Positions 34,983-43,823 of a DNA stretch of 47,153 nt are shown here, piece by piece. The stretch lies in NCBI GenBank assembly GCA_041910015.1, contig JAYRRR010000004.1, positions 1 to 47,153 of the forward strand, read 5' to 3'. The DNA is from RPQJ01 sp041910015. GTDB lineage: Bacteria; Pseudomonadota; Gammaproteobacteria; Steroidobacterales; Steroidobacteraceae. Position 1 is the stretch's first letter. Every line of letters starts with the position of its first letter. Made by a program: the position numbers and the translations under genes. Under the pieces are notes generated by a model. That model was not told the origin of the DNA and ran no database searches. It was given only the letters and a program-made list of their open reading frames with translations.

Positions 34983-35925
34983 CGGGAACCTGCAGCGCTG
35001 CGTAGTACGCGTCGAACACCGGCAGGGATGCAGCGAGCAGTTCGTCGTCGCCGGCGTACCGCGCCTGCAGCCCGCGCACGAGCATCTCGAAGCCAGAGGC
35101 CTCGTCGACGGGGATGCCGCCAACGTCGATGTAGTGAACCAGCTGGGCGAGGCGCCTGAGGGCCGGGGCTTCGAGCAATCCGAAGCTCTCCGCCACGACC
35201 TCGAAAGTGACCTTGTCGCCGACGTGCGTGAACGTGGCACCGTCGAAGTCGTAGCCGAGTGCCGAATTCGGGCACTTCTTCGGGTCGCTCAGCCAGGTGA
35301 ACGACGGGTTCCTGTCGACGAAGCGCTGGACCAGCCACGCCGTCGCGAGTCGGTCGACCCATGGACGCTTGCGCGTCGCCCAGGTGCACCCCTGGTACTC
35401 GGCGATGGCACGCGGTGGGATCGCAGCCAGGGTAGACGCCGGCTCGTCGGGCGAAAGATGGAGTTCAACCTCGCGGTGCAGCGCGGCCAAGGCATCGGCG
35501 GCTTTCTGGCTGTGCTTGCCTGAAAAGAAGTCGCGGGTCTGGATGGCCTGCAGCTGCACTTCGAGGCTGCGCAAATTGCTGTGCAGTTCGCCTGCCGCTG
35601 CGTTCTTGATGCGCCTGCGCGCGTCCTTGACCGACTGCAGGAACTCCGCGTACTGCCCGGATCGGTCGAAGAGCGCCCGGAACGTGTGCTCCTGGTCTGC
35701 ATCGCGGGCCTGGACGACGAGCAGGTGCGCATCTGCGCCGGCCTCGGCAATCGTGCTCTCGAGATCCCAAAGCGTGCGTGCGCTGGCGGCGTGCTCCGGA
35801 AGGACATAGACGCCCTCCCGCAGCGTGCCTGCACCGGTCGCCTTCAGGGCTCGCCAGACCCGCACACGCAGCCCGCTTGGACTGGTCGGTAGCGTCGCGG
35901 TCAGGACGAGCCAGCTTGTCCGCAT
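34972..35925 (-). CDS. chrB: chromate resistance regulator ChrB
   Basis: A 317-residue ChrB with an N-terminal regulatory domain (S-W-L-V-L-T-A-T-L-P-T, R-V-R-V-W-R-A-L-K-A-T-G-A) and a C-terminal domain with R-P-W-V-D-R-L-A-T-A-W-L-V-Q-R-F-V-D and V-H-Y-I-D-V. ChrB senses chromate and controls chrBA transcription. Start ATG 35925. Confidence 0.95.
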   Translation of the reverse strand: MRTSWLVLTATLPTSPSGLRVRVWRALKATGAGTLREGVYVLPEHAASARTLWDLESTIAEAGADAHLLVVQARDADQEHTFRALFDRSGQYAEFLQSVKDARRRIKNAAAGELHSNLRSLEVQLQAIQTRDFFSGKHSQKAADALAALHREVELHLSPDEPASTLAAIPPRAIAEYQGCTWATRKRPWVDRLATAWLVQRFVDRNPSFTWLSDPKKCPNSALGYDFDGATFTHVGDKVTFEVVAESFGLLEAPALRRLAQLVHYIDVGGIPVDEASGFEMLVRGLQARYAGDDELLAASLPVFDAYYAALQVPDDK

Positions 35926-36246
35926 GCAGCAATCATCGCTTACCGTGATATCTGTTGCAATCACATTGGCAATGACACACTCGCTGGCGGAATGCCGACG
36001 TGCTCTTCGCGGTCCATGTCCCTTCGATCGACCTCCCCTGTCCGCGCCGCAGCGCTGCTGGTCGGCGCGATCGATTGCCCGGATCCTGGACAGCTGCCGC
36101 CTCGATTGCTTCATCGAAGCGCGGCGCACGCGAAGCATCGCTGCACAAGCTCCCGACTGACCCCGGAGTATCCGCGGCAAACCCGCGGCGACTGACCCGC
36201 CGCTCGCGCCTGTCACTCAGTGGAAACCGGAGACCCCACTGACTGT
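35926..36246. other. 321-bp chrB upstream region
   Basis: No gene is seen. It holds the chrB promoter side, including the imperfect palindrome at 35955-35972, listed separately. Confidence 0.5.
35955..35972. promoter_or_regulatory. imperfect palindrome upstream of chrB
   Basis: TTGC-AATCACATTG-GCAA, inverted TTGC/GCAA arms about 30 nt upstream of the chrB start. A candidate ChrB operator; inference only. Confidence 0.35.
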
Positions 36247-36819
36247 CTAAGCAGCGCCGTGGCCAGGCGTCGTCCACTCGCGACAAGTCTTCAAGGTCTG
36301 CTCAGTCGCCAGCGGTTCGCCGGTAAGTCCGCAGCGCGCACTGCGCGACTCGCGCAGGAAGTGCGCGCACTGACGGCACACGCCGAACGGCCGCTGGCCG
36401 TTCAGGCGCTGAAGCGTCATCAACACACCGCGCAGCGACTCCTCCAGCGTGGCAGCGTTCGATGGCGGCAACGCCAGTTCCCGCTCGATGCGCTGTGTCC
36501 AGGAATCGTTCAGCACCGCGCGGCCGGCGCGGGTCAGCCGCAGGTGGACGCGCTTGCCATGCCGCTCATCGGGCTCCTTCACCAGCAAGCCCTTGTCCTC
36601 CAGCACCGCCAGGCTCTGCGAGACCGTACCCCGGGTGATACCGAAGTACTCGGCGATGGCGATGGGCAGGTCACTGTAGCGGTTGGCGCGGGCCAGATAA
36701 CCCAACACCAGCACGTGGATCGGCAGCAGACCGTGGCGCGCAGCATCGTCCCGCACGCTCTGGTGGACCAGAGCACCCAGTCGTTCCAGCAGCGGTGTCA
36801 GTTGAGCCATGCCGGCCAT
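36247..36819 (-). CDS. MarR-family regulator with a four-Cys C-terminal tail
   Basis: A 190-residue MarR protein from the ATG at 36819, with GAGGCG upstream. The winged helix reads A-E-Y-F-G-I-T-R-G-T-V-S-Q-S-L-A-V-L-E-D-K-G-L-L at 57-79. The tail has Cys148, Cys151, Cys163 and Cys179 (C-x2-C-x11-C-x15-C), a likely Zn or Fe-S site for redox or NO sensing. Divergent from a cytochrome P460 gene. Confidence 0.92.
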   Translation of the reverse strand: MAGMAQLTPLLERLGALVHQSVRDDAARHGLLPIHVLVLGYLARANRYSDLPIAIAEYFGITRGTVSQSLAVLEDKGLLVKEPDERHGKRVHLRLTRAGRAVLNDSWTQRIERELALPPSNAATLEESLRGVLMTLQRLNGQRPFGVCRQCAHFLRESRSARCGLTGEPLATEQTLKTCREWTTPGHGAA

Positions 36820-36840
36820 TGTATCGCCTCGATGCAAGTC

Positions 36841-36870
36841 TTGACACTCAAGATGCATCGACTCTATGCT
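36841..36870 (+). promoter_or_regulatory. sigma-70-type promoter of the P460 operon
   Basis: TTGACA (36841-36846), 18 nt, TATGCT (36865-36870), about 145 nt upstream of the P460 ATG. The inverted repeat described next overlaps it. Confidence 0.55.
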
Positions 36871-36892
36871 TTCTGTGTATCGAGTCGATGCA
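36854..36892. promoter_or_regulatory. 11-bp inverted repeat, probable MarR operator
   Basis: TGCATCGACTC (36854-36864) and GAGTCGATGCA (36882-36892) are perfect inverted arms separated by 17 nt, covering the -10 region of the P460 promoter, in the MarR/P460 intergenic region. A related TCGATGCA stands near 36830. Likely a repressor site. Confidence 0.6.
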
Positions 36893-37014
36893 CAAGCTCG
36901 ACCGCGAACACCGATCCACGTCAACCACGGGGCCGCGCTGGCCGACCTGCGGTGGTCCCGCACAGGTCGCGACTGCCCGGCCCCGGCCCCACCCCGAGCA
37001 CACAGGAGTCAGAC

Positions 37015-37494
37015 ATGCAACGCTCACTCGCCGCACTCGCATTCCTGATCTGCGCAGTCCCTGCCGCGTCAGCGGATGCACCGCAGGTCCCGTATCCCGA
37101 GGGTTACCGTGATTGGCGCCACGTCAAGAGCATGGTGATCCAACCCGGCCATCCTCTGCATGGGTCCTTCGGTGGCATTCATCACCTCTACGCCAACAAG
37201 AAGGCCCTGGAAGGCTACAAGACCGGGAAGTTCCCCGACGGCAGCGTCATCGTGTTCGATTTGCTGGAGGCGCCCGCGGCCGACAACGCCATCACCGAAG
37301 GCAAGCGCAAAGTGGCCGGCGTGATGCACAAGGACGCAAGGAAGTACTCGGCGACCGGCGGCTGGGGCTACGAGGGCTTCGGCGGCGGCGACCAGGGCAA
37401 GCGGGTGGTGGGGGCAAGCGCCGCCACCGCCTGCCATGCGTGTCACGTCGCGCGGAAGGAGCAAGGGTTCGTATTCAGTTCCATCCGTGATTGA
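37015..37494 (+). CDS. cytochrome P460-family c-type haem protein
   Basis: A 159-residue protein, signal peptide to about residue 20, with AGGAG upstream. Haem motif Cys140-His-Ala-Cys143-His144. P460 cytochromes act on hydroxylamine or nitric oxide in the periplasm; the body V-K-S-M-V-I, H-H-L-Y-A-N and G-W-G-Y-E-G-F-G fits this family. First gene after the MarR operator. Confidence 0.9.
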   Translation: MQRSLAALAFLICAVPAASADAPQVPYPEGYRDWRHVKSMVIQPGHPLHGSFGGIHHLYANKKALEGYKTGKFPDGSVIVFDLLEAPAADNAITEGKRKVAGVMHKDARKYSATGGWGYEGFGGGDQGKRVVGASAATACHACHVARKEQGFVFSSIRD

Positions 37495-37503
37495 GGATGC
37501 GGA

Positions 37504-37977
37504 GTGAGCGATCATCCGGCCGCACCCGACTGGCAGGTGCGCAAGTGGTTCAACACCGAGTCCCCGCTGGGCCTGGCCGGCCTGCGTGGCCGGGTGATCG
37601 CGCTGCATGCCTTCCAGATGCTCTGCCCGGGCTGCGTCATGCACAGCATTCCGCAGGCCGAGCGCCTCCACCGGCAATTCGCCTGCGAAGGGCTCGCCGT
37701 CGTCGGCTTGCACACCGTTTTCGAGCATCACGACGCGATGCGGCCCGTGTCGCTGCAGGCGTTCCTGCATGAGTTCCGCGTCACGCACCCCGTTGGCGTG
37801 GACGCGCCGACAGCCGGCCAGCGCATTCCGGCGACGATGCAGGCCTATGGCATACAGGGCACGCCGACACTGGTTCTGATCGACCGGGCCGGACGCATCC
37901 GCCGCCAGCACTTCGGGCGTCTGGATGACCTGACGGTCGGCGCCGAGGTCATGCGGCTGCAGTGCGAGACATGCTGA
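37504..37977 (+). CDS. thioredoxin-like/peroxiredoxin-type protein with CPGC
   Basis: A 157-residue protein from GTG 37504, nine nt after the P460 stop. Cys41-Pro-Gly-Cys44 in F-Q-M-L-C-P-G-C-V, and the cis-Pro loop G-T-P-T-L-V-L-I-D. A cytosolic thiol-redox protein, probably co-transcribed with P460. Confidence 0.88.
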   Translation: MSDHPAAPDWQVRKWFNTESPLGLAGLRGRVIALHAFQMLCPGCVMHSIPQAERLHRQFACEGLAVVGLHTVFEHHDAMRPVSLQAFLHEFRVTHPVGVDAPTAGQRIPATMQAYGIQGTPTLVLIDRAGRIRRQHFGRLDDLTVGAEVMRLQCETC

Positions 37978-37989
37978 AGTCGCACCACG

Positions 37990-38181
37990 ATGACTACGCC
38001 GCTCGCCGAACCGGGAGCATCGACTGATCGCGCCGTGCATGCCGTGACCGCGCGCCGTTTCACGCGATATGGCCGCATCGTGTGCGATGCCGGAAACATC
38101 GGGTACCCGATGCAGCACGAAGTCTGCACGGAGGAGATCGCCGAGGTGGCACGGTGGTTGCGGCGGCAGCTGAACGCCTGA
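37990..38181 (+). CDS. small hypothetical protein, last in the P460 operon
   Basis: A 63-residue frame 12 nt after the thioredoxin-like gene, with R-I-V-C-D-A-G-N-I-G-Y-P and V-C-T-E-E-I-A-E-V-A-R-W-L. It has plausible coding character but no recognised family. Confidence 0.5.
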   Translation: MTTPLAEPGASTDRAVHAVTARRFTRYGRIVCDAGNIGYPMQHEVCTEEIAEVARWLRRQLNA

Positions 38182-38317
38182 CGCTGCACTGCACTGCGAA
38201 CGCCAGCCGATGGCCCACCCGATCGTACATTGCTATGCTGGCCGCGACGTATCCGGGGGAAGTCGTGCGCACGCAGGATGTGTGCACGCTGGCGCAGGCC
38301 AACAGGGGAGAGACGCA

Positions 38318-39187
38318 ATGAACGCGAACCGTCGATCGATGCAAGCAGTGCTGGCCCTCCTGGCGGCCGTGGTGGCGGCGCCGCCAGCGTCCGCAGACTA
38401 CGTGGCCTCGCCGGAGGAAATCCGCGCTTTGCGGACGAAATTCGCCAAATCGCCACCCCAGCCGGCGGACTACGCGGCGCAGCCGTATCCGGGCGCGAAG
38501 TTCGATGCGGAGTGTTCCGCCGAAGCGACGGCACCCCAGCTGCCCGAGGGTGCGGGTTACTGCTTCTACACGCTCGACCCGCTCGACAAGGTCCAGACCT
38601 ACCTCAAGGCGGCGGGCAAGCCGCGCAACGGTGGCGTTCATGTCACGGTCGGAGAGGATGTCCTGACCGCCAATGGCATCGTCAAGATCGACCGGGTGAC
38701 GATGATCAAGTACTGGACCAACAAGGACAGGATGGCCTACTACGACAGCTTCCCCGACAGCCCGCCGCCAGCGGCCGACTTGATCGCCCCGCTCTATCCC
38801 GGTGCGACGTACGACAAGGATTGCTCGGCGGCGAAGAGCCTCGAGGCCAAGGGCAAACCGAAATGGCGGCAGGTGTGGTGCTTCGTCGCCAACGAACCGT
38901 ATGCGAAGGTCCGTGATGCGTTCGACCTCGACGTGCGATCCACTTCGAAACGCGGCGTACAGGTCGACCTGACGGACGTGAGCCCGACGCCCCCTGTGAC
39001 GCGGATCGAGTACTGGCTGACCGCAGAACCGCCGCAAGCCGCGGCAGCTGCGACGCCGGCCACGACGCGCGCCGAGCCGTCCGCGAGCGCCGCGGATCCT
39101 GCGGCCGAGCCCGCGTCGGCGCCAACGGATGTCGTGAAAAAGTCGAAGGAGACCGTCGACAAGCTGCGCGGCCTGTTTGGTCACTAG
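38318..39187 (+). CDS. exported protein with an internal duplication, unknown function
   Basis: A 289-residue protein from ATG 38318 with AGGGGAG upstream, signal peptide cut after S-A-D. Two related units: Y-P-G-A-K-F-D-A-E-C-S ... Y-C-F-Y-T-L-D-P-L-D-K-V and Y-P-G-A-T-Y-D-K-D-C-S ... W-C-F-V-A-N-E-P-Y-A-K-V. Each has a Cys pair. A low-complexity Ala/Pro tail follows. No family assigned. Confidence 0.8.
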   Translation: MNANRRSMQAVLALLAAVVAAPPASADYVASPEEIRALRTKFAKSPPQPADYAAQPYPGAKFDAECSAEATAPQLPEGAGYCFYTLDPLDKVQTYLKAAGKPRNGGVHVTVGEDVLTANGIVKIDRVTMIKYWTNKDRMAYYDSFPDSPPPAADLIAPLYPGATYDKDCSAAKSLEAKGKPKWRQVWCFVANEPYAKVRDAFDLDVRSTSKRGVQVDLTDVSPTPPVTRIEYWLTAEPPQAAAAATPATTRAEPSASAADPAAEPASAPTDVVKKSKETVDKLRGLFGH

Positions 39188-39375
39188 CCTCGGTCGTACG
39201 CCCCCGCGCCCGCGGCCGCCTGCACCGGCGACTCGCGTGGCTGGTCCTTGCGTCCGCTGCGGACCAGCGCGCCCTCGCCGAGCGAACTCGCGATCCTGAC
39301 CTGCGCCATGTCGACGCAACGGCGCGCCAGCACCGCGGCGCCGCGATGATCGCCTTGCTGAACGGACTCGGACAT
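39184..39375 (-). CDS. small hypothetical protein
   Basis: A 63-residue frame from ATG 39375 reading G-D-H-R-G-A-A-V-L-A-R-R-C-V-D-M-A-Q-V-R-I-A-S-S-L-G-E-G-A-L. Stop overlaps that of the convergent duplicated-domain gene. No clear ribosome site. Confidence 0.35.
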   Translation of the reverse strand: MSESVQQGDHRGAAVLARRCVDMAQVRIASSLGEGALVRSGRKDQPRESPVQAAAGAGAYDRG

Positions 39376-39403
39376 TGCGTTGGCGGGCAACGTCTGCGCT
39401 TCG

Positions 39404-41410
39404 TTACTTGAATGCGGGTTCAAGACCCGCCCGCAGCATTCCAGCTCCAGCCGCCGACAAGTGGTGTGCGTCGATATAAAGCGATTGTCCGTCGAGACTG
39501 GCCGGACAGCGCCCCTCTGAACAGAGGACCGCAGCGGGGTCCATGAGCTGGCCAGGCGTGACGGCGCGGCTGACAATTGAATCAGCCGGCCCGGAACGGG
39601 CCATATGCTTCGCCAACGTCGTGGCCACACGTGAAACATCCTGACCGTCGATGACGGCTCGCGCGAGTGCTACGGGCACGAACTCCTGCTGCGTCGGCAC
39701 TTCGCGCAAGACCAGTACCTCGGCGCCAGCGGCTTGCAACGCCGCCACCGTACGCGCCAGGGCGGTCTCGAAATTGCGTCGGTTCGCGGCGGCATGCCCG
39801 CCGCCCAGCGCATCCCGGGTGCTGTACGGATCGAGCCAGCGATCGACCGGGTTGAGCGCTGGATCCCACAGGTAGGCTGACCAGTACGACGTCAGCACCA
39901 CACTGCGAATGTCGAACTGACGCACGGCACGCACCACCATATCGTTGAATTCACGACAATGATGTGATCCAGTCATTCTCGCTACATCGACGCCGAGAAG
40001 CGGCGGGCAACTGCTGTAGGTCGCCTGCCACAATTCCTTGCCGTGTTCCGCCGCCATTGCCGACAGCACCGGAACGATCGCGTATGCGTGACTGTCGCCC
40101 CATACCAGCACACGGCCATGCACCGCGCCTGCCGAATCCGATCGACAGAGTTCGCCGATGCTGACGACCTGTGGCGGACCCGCGTGGCAGCGGTCGTCGC
40201 CCGACCCATGCAGTGTGCGTTGCGCATCGAGGACAAGTGCTGCCGGCGGAATTCGCCCGGGCCGGCCGTCGAGGCCGATGAGCAGGACCGACAAGAGCGT
40301 GCATGCCGCGGCGACGAGAAGAACATCGCTCATTCGATAGGAACGGCCCAGGGGCGCACTGTCGCGATAGGGTGTCTCGATGAGACGCCAGGACAGGTAA
40401 GTGAGTAGCGCGACCGCGAAGAGTGCGAAAGCCACGAGCACCGGTCCCGGATCTGGCCCGAGTCGATAGCGCATGAACACCAGCACAGGCCAGTGCCAGA
40501 GGTAGAGCGAATACGAGGCCGCCCCAATCGCGACAATCTTCGGCAGACTCAACAGCCTGCCGACAGGAGTCCCGGGAGCGAACGACACTACCAGAGCTGT
40601 TGCGAGCACAGGCAACACGGCAGCAATCCCCGGATACGGAGTCTGTGGCGACAGACAGATCGCGCCAACCAGCATCGCGGCTGCACCGAGGAATGCGAGA
40701 CCCGTCCGTACTCTGCTCGAGACGGCGGCGTCTTGACTCCGCAGCACGATCAAGGCGCCGACCAGAAACTCCCACAGTCGCGTCGGCAACAGATAGAACG
40801 AGGCTCCTGGATGCTGGTGGGTCCCCCAGATCGACAGCGCGAGGGATATGGCCGCAACGGCACCCACCAGACTCACTGCATGCCGTGGCGACCAGCGCCG
40901 CACCGCGAGCAGCAGAAAGGGAAAGAGGAGATAGAACTGCGCTTCTACACCGAGCGACCACATGTGCAGCAGGGGCAGTTCGGGTCCGGAATCCGCAAAA
41001 TAGCTGTGCTGGCGCCAGAAGTACGAGTTACCGACCCAGGCCAGCACGGCAATGGACGATTCCGCCAGATTGACGAGGTCCGTGGGAAGCAGCACCAGGT
41101 TCCCGATGAACAGCGTCACCGCGACCATTGCGATCGCTGCCGGCAGCAGCCGGCGCACGCGGCGGAGCAGGAACCATTCGAGGCTGAAATGTCCTCTGTC
41201 GAACGCGAGCACAATCTGTCGCGTGATTACGAATCCGGAGACGACGAAGAAAATATCGACGCCGGTAAACCCGCCGTGAAACACGCCGATTCTGGAGTGG
41301 TAGAGCACCACGAGGATCGCCGCAACGCCCCGCAACCCTTCGACGTCCGGTCTCCAGCTGTCATGCGGCCGTGCCGCTGCCGGCGGCAGGCTCACCCGGG
41401 CATCGTCCAT
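39404..41410 (-). CDS. acyltransferase 3 with SGNH domain (OafA/OatA type)
   Basis: A 668-residue protein. The N-terminal ten-helix acyltransferase-3 domain (1-380) has R-P-D-V-E-G-L-R-G-V-A and V-V-L-Y-H-S-R. The C-terminal periplasmic SGNH domain has G438-D-S440-H and catalytic D647-A-H-H650. It O-acetylates a surface polysaccharide or similar polymer. Confidence 0.94.
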   Translation of the reverse strand: MDDARVSLPPAAARPHDSWRPDVEGLRGVAAILVVLYHSRIGVFHGGFTGVDIFFVVSGFVITRQIVLAFDRGHFSLEWFLLRRVRRLLPAAIAMVAVTLFIGNLVLLPTDLVNLAESSIAVLAWVGNSYFWRQHSYFADSGPELPLLHMWSLGVEAQFYLLFPFLLLAVRRWSPRHAVSLVGAVAAISLALSIWGTHQHPGASFYLLPTRLWEFLVGALIVLRSQDAAVSSRVRTGLAFLGAAAMLVGAICLSPQTPYPGIAAVLPVLATALVVSFAPGTPVGRLLSLPKIVAIGAASYSLYLWHWPVLVFMRYRLGPDPGPVLVAFALFAVALLTYLSWRLIETPYRDSAPLGRSYRMSDVLLVAAACTLLSVLLIGLDGRPGRIPPAALVLDAQRTLHGSGDDRCHAGPPQVVSIGELCRSDSAGAVHGRVLVWGDSHAYAIVPVLSAMAAEHGKELWQATYSSCPPLLGVDVARMTGSHHCREFNDMVVRAVRQFDIRSVVLTSYWSAYLWDPALNPVDRWLDPYSTRDALGGGHAAANRRNFETALARTVAALQAAGAEVLVLREVPTQQEFVPVALARAVIDGQDVSRVATTLAKHMARSGPADSIVSRAVTPGQLMDPAAVLCSEGRCPASLDGQSLYIDAHHLSAAGAGMLRAGLEPAFK

Positions 41411-41452
41411 GAGTTCAGTGTGGGCGGCATGAAAAGCGGTGAGGCTTCAGTC

Positions 41453-41620
41453 TTGTGTCGACGGACGCATCCAGATCGCGAGGCGTCAGGCCGTCCTGCT
41501 CCATGCGGAGCCTGACTGATCGCCTTCACCGGATCGGCGAGCCCGAAGTCGTAGTGCTTGTTCTCGTACGCTTCGATCAGCGTGACGAGCACGTCGCGCT
41601 CGCCCGCCTGCGGGGCGCCC
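41453..41620 (-). pseudogene. HigA-like antitoxin remnant, frameshifted
   Basis: Minus-strand frame reads E-R-D-V-L-V-T-L-I-E-A-Y-E-N-K-H-Y and D-P-V-K-A-I. Shifting one base then gives R-L-R-M-E-Q-D-G-L-T-P-R-D-L. Together this is the N-terminal half of a HigA antitoxin; the DNA-binding C-terminus is missing. Confidence 0.6.
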
Positions 41621-41890
41621 TCGATCCTGCGGGCGACATAGTACCCGTAGCCGACAAAGGCCCGAAGGAAACGGTGCCACTGTCTCACCCCGCTCTCGAA
41701 GCCCATGTTGTAGATCGCGCTCTCCGACCAGATCGCGTCCGGACTGCCGGCCGCGAACGGCAGCGCATCCATGGACGCGTTCACGGTACCGATGCGGCCC
41801 GCAAGACCTGCCTGCGCGGCGCGCTTCCGCTTCGCCTCCGGGTCCTTGCCGGTCGGCCGCGATGTGAAGGTCGATCAGCAGGTTCAAGTT
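41621..41890 (-). pseudogene. SAM-dependent methyltransferase remnant
   Basis: Reads A-A-Q-A-G-L-A-G-R-I-G-T-V-N-A-S-M-D-A-L-P-F and I-W-S-E-S-A-I-Y-N-M-G-F-E-S-G-V, then F-V-G-Y-G-Y-Y-V-A-R-R-I. These are the middle and end of a class I methyltransferase; motif I is gone and internal sequence is deleted. Confidence 0.6.
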
Positions 41891-42038
41891 GTCCACGAGG
41901 CGATCAAAGTGATCTGACCACACGCGCATCGGCCGGCCGGATCGGGCGTCCCGTGGCCTCCGGCCATGCTCGAGCGCTATTCTCTTCCGGGGAAGCCTCA
42001 CATCCTGGTCGATCGATCGAGCGCTTCGGGGGGGAATC

Positions 42039-43652
42039 ATGACCATTCTGCGCAGCGTTTTCACGCTGCTGTTGCTCGCGGCGCTCACCCGGACCGATGC
42101 GGCCCTTCCTGGGCTGGTCGCCCAGCCCGAACTCGCGGTCACTCCGGCGAGCGATGGCTGGAATCTCACAATCTCGGTTCCGCGCGAGGTGGCGGTCACG
42201 CAATACAACGTCGAGGTCGCCTATCTCGACCCGAAGGACGGCAACTGGAAGTACCCAGGGCTGCTGACGAGTGCGTTCCCGGGCGGCAGCCAGGCGACGC
42301 TCGCGATCACGCCGGACATGCTCGCGCAGTTCTCGCGGACCGCCACCCGATGGCAGGTGCGCGCGAGGCATTCGCAACCGCCCGGATCATGGGGCGAGTG
42401 GATCGAGTTCGATGCACAGCCAGCACCACCGCCGCGCATCATGGTTGCGGCGCCGTCGCTCGACGTGTGGGACTGGAACGCCACGACCCAGAAGGGTGCA
42501 TGGGCGGGCGAAACCCATCTCGACCAGCTCGGCACATCGACGCTCAAATTCCGCTGGAAGCCGCAGACACCTGAGGGCGAGGCGGCGCACTGGGAGCTCC
42601 GCACGGGACCGGCGAGTGGCTCCTTCGAGAATGCGGGCAAGGTCGACGAAGGCATGCTCGCGATGCCCGAATCCGCGGATGGCTGGGGGACCTTTGCGAT
42701 CAACCTCGGCGACTACAAGCTCAAAGGCCCACCGGACCGCTACCACGTGGTCGTGCGCCACATGCAGCAGCAATCGCGCATCGTGAAGATCGCGCGTACC
42801 CGCGAGGAACGGGAGACGCGGCAGTCGCTCACGGGCAAGCTCGTCGCACTCAGCGCAGCACCCGAATTCGCGACGGCAATCGCGGGTCCCGAGGCGACGG
42901 CCGCCGAATTCAGCAAGAACGCCCGCCAGCAGAACCACATCGAGGTTCGCTTCCGTTACGAGTTCGACCGTGCCCCAGGAGGCAGCCTCTATCCCGCGCT
43001 GCTCGATGCGGGCGGCAAGGTCTCCGGGCGCAACTTCTGGGAATCCGCACCGCTTGTGGGCAGCACGGGCGAAGTGGCCGTACGGATGACCCTGACCTGC
43101 CCGACCGCCAATTCGCCCGTGCTGTACGTCAACAAGGTGAGAGCCACCATCACCGATGCGGCCGGCAAGGATCTCTTGACGAAGATCGTGCCACTGCCGC
43201 GCACCTATGTCTTCATCTGCAAGTACAGCGGACATCCGGGCGAGCGCTACGACATGCGTTTCGTCTCGATGCCCGATCTCAGCTCAGGCAACGTGTCGCT
43301 CACCTGGGGCAAGGATCCGAAGGACAGCCGCGTGAGGTATCCCGTCGGCTACACCATCTGGGGCGACATCCCGAAGGGCGAGAAGGTCCTCCACCGCAGG
43401 CAGATTCTCGGTGAGGGCGGTGTCGTGCTCGATGAGGATGGCGAGTGGTACGAGGTGTCGACCGTAAACAACTTCGCTCCGGTCTCGCTGGACGGTGGTT
43501 ACAAGGTGAGCGCAACGATCATCTGCTGGAAGCCGGCGCTGCCGCAGTACCTGCCGAAGTTTCGGGTGACCGGGATCCGGGAAACGTGGCGCAGTTCGAA
43601 GGTGACGGTGGGCGCCACGTATCCCGTGAATATTCTCGTCACCTGCAAGTAG
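42039..43652 (+). CDS. exported beta-rich protein of unknown function
   Basis: A 537-residue protein with GGGGGGAATC before the ATG and a signal peptide (about 22 residues). The N-terminal half has Ig/FnIII-like strands (W-N-L-T-I-S-V-P-R-E, W-Q-V-R-A-R-H-S-Q-P-P). The C-terminal half ends with several Cys pairs. No family recognised. Confidence 0.8.
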   Translation: MTILRSVFTLLLLAALTRTDAALPGLVAQPELAVTPASDGWNLTISVPREVAVTQYNVEVAYLDPKDGNWKYPGLLTSAFPGGSQATLAITPDMLAQFSRTATRWQVRARHSQPPGSWGEWIEFDAQPAPPPRIMVAAPSLDVWDWNATTQKGAWAGETHLDQLGTSTLKFRWKPQTPEGEAAHWELRTGPASGSFENAGKVDEGMLAMPESADGWGTFAINLGDYKLKGPPDRYHVVVRHMQQQSRIVKIARTREERETRQSLTGKLVALSAAPEFATAIAGPEATAAEFSKNARQQNHIEVRFRYEFDRAPGGSLYPALLDAGGKVSGRNFWESAPLVGSTGEVAVRMTLTCPTANSPVLYVNKVRATITDAAGKDLLTKIVPLPRTYVFICKYSGHPGERYDMRFVSMPDLSSGNVSLTWGKDPKDSRVRYPVGYTIWGDIPKGEKVLHRRQILGEGGVVLDEDGEWYEVSTVNNFAPVSLDGGYKVSATIICWKPALPQYLPKFRVTGIRETWRSSKVTVGATYPVNILVTCK

Positions 43653-43669
43653 CCAGACCCGGCCCATGC

Positions 43670-43688
43670 CGGCGACTCCTTCGCCGGC
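43670..43688 (+). terminator. hairpin after the 537-residue gene
   Basis: CCGGCGA-CTCCT-TCGCCGG forms a perfect 7-bp stem 17 nt after the stop. No T-run follows, so terminator function is uncertain. Confidence 0.3.
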
Positions 43689-43823
43689 TGCGAGCGCAGC
43701 CGCACCCTCGCGAACAGCGGCGTCGCGAACGTCGGCACCGGGGAGGCGCGCCCGCGCTTGCCCGGCTTTGCATCCGGTCGGATCATCGGCGATGACGGGA
43801 TCCGAACCGCGGGAGGTATGCCT

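Noticed and set aside
31296..35159. 1287-codon plus-strand frame
   Set aside because: Antisense shadow of KstD-like and ChrA genes, which show clear families.
37978..37989. Possible second selenoprotein: readthrough of the TGA ending the CPGC protein
   Set aside because: Only a short unstructured tail follows and no SECIS-like hairpin is seen; the protein is complete.
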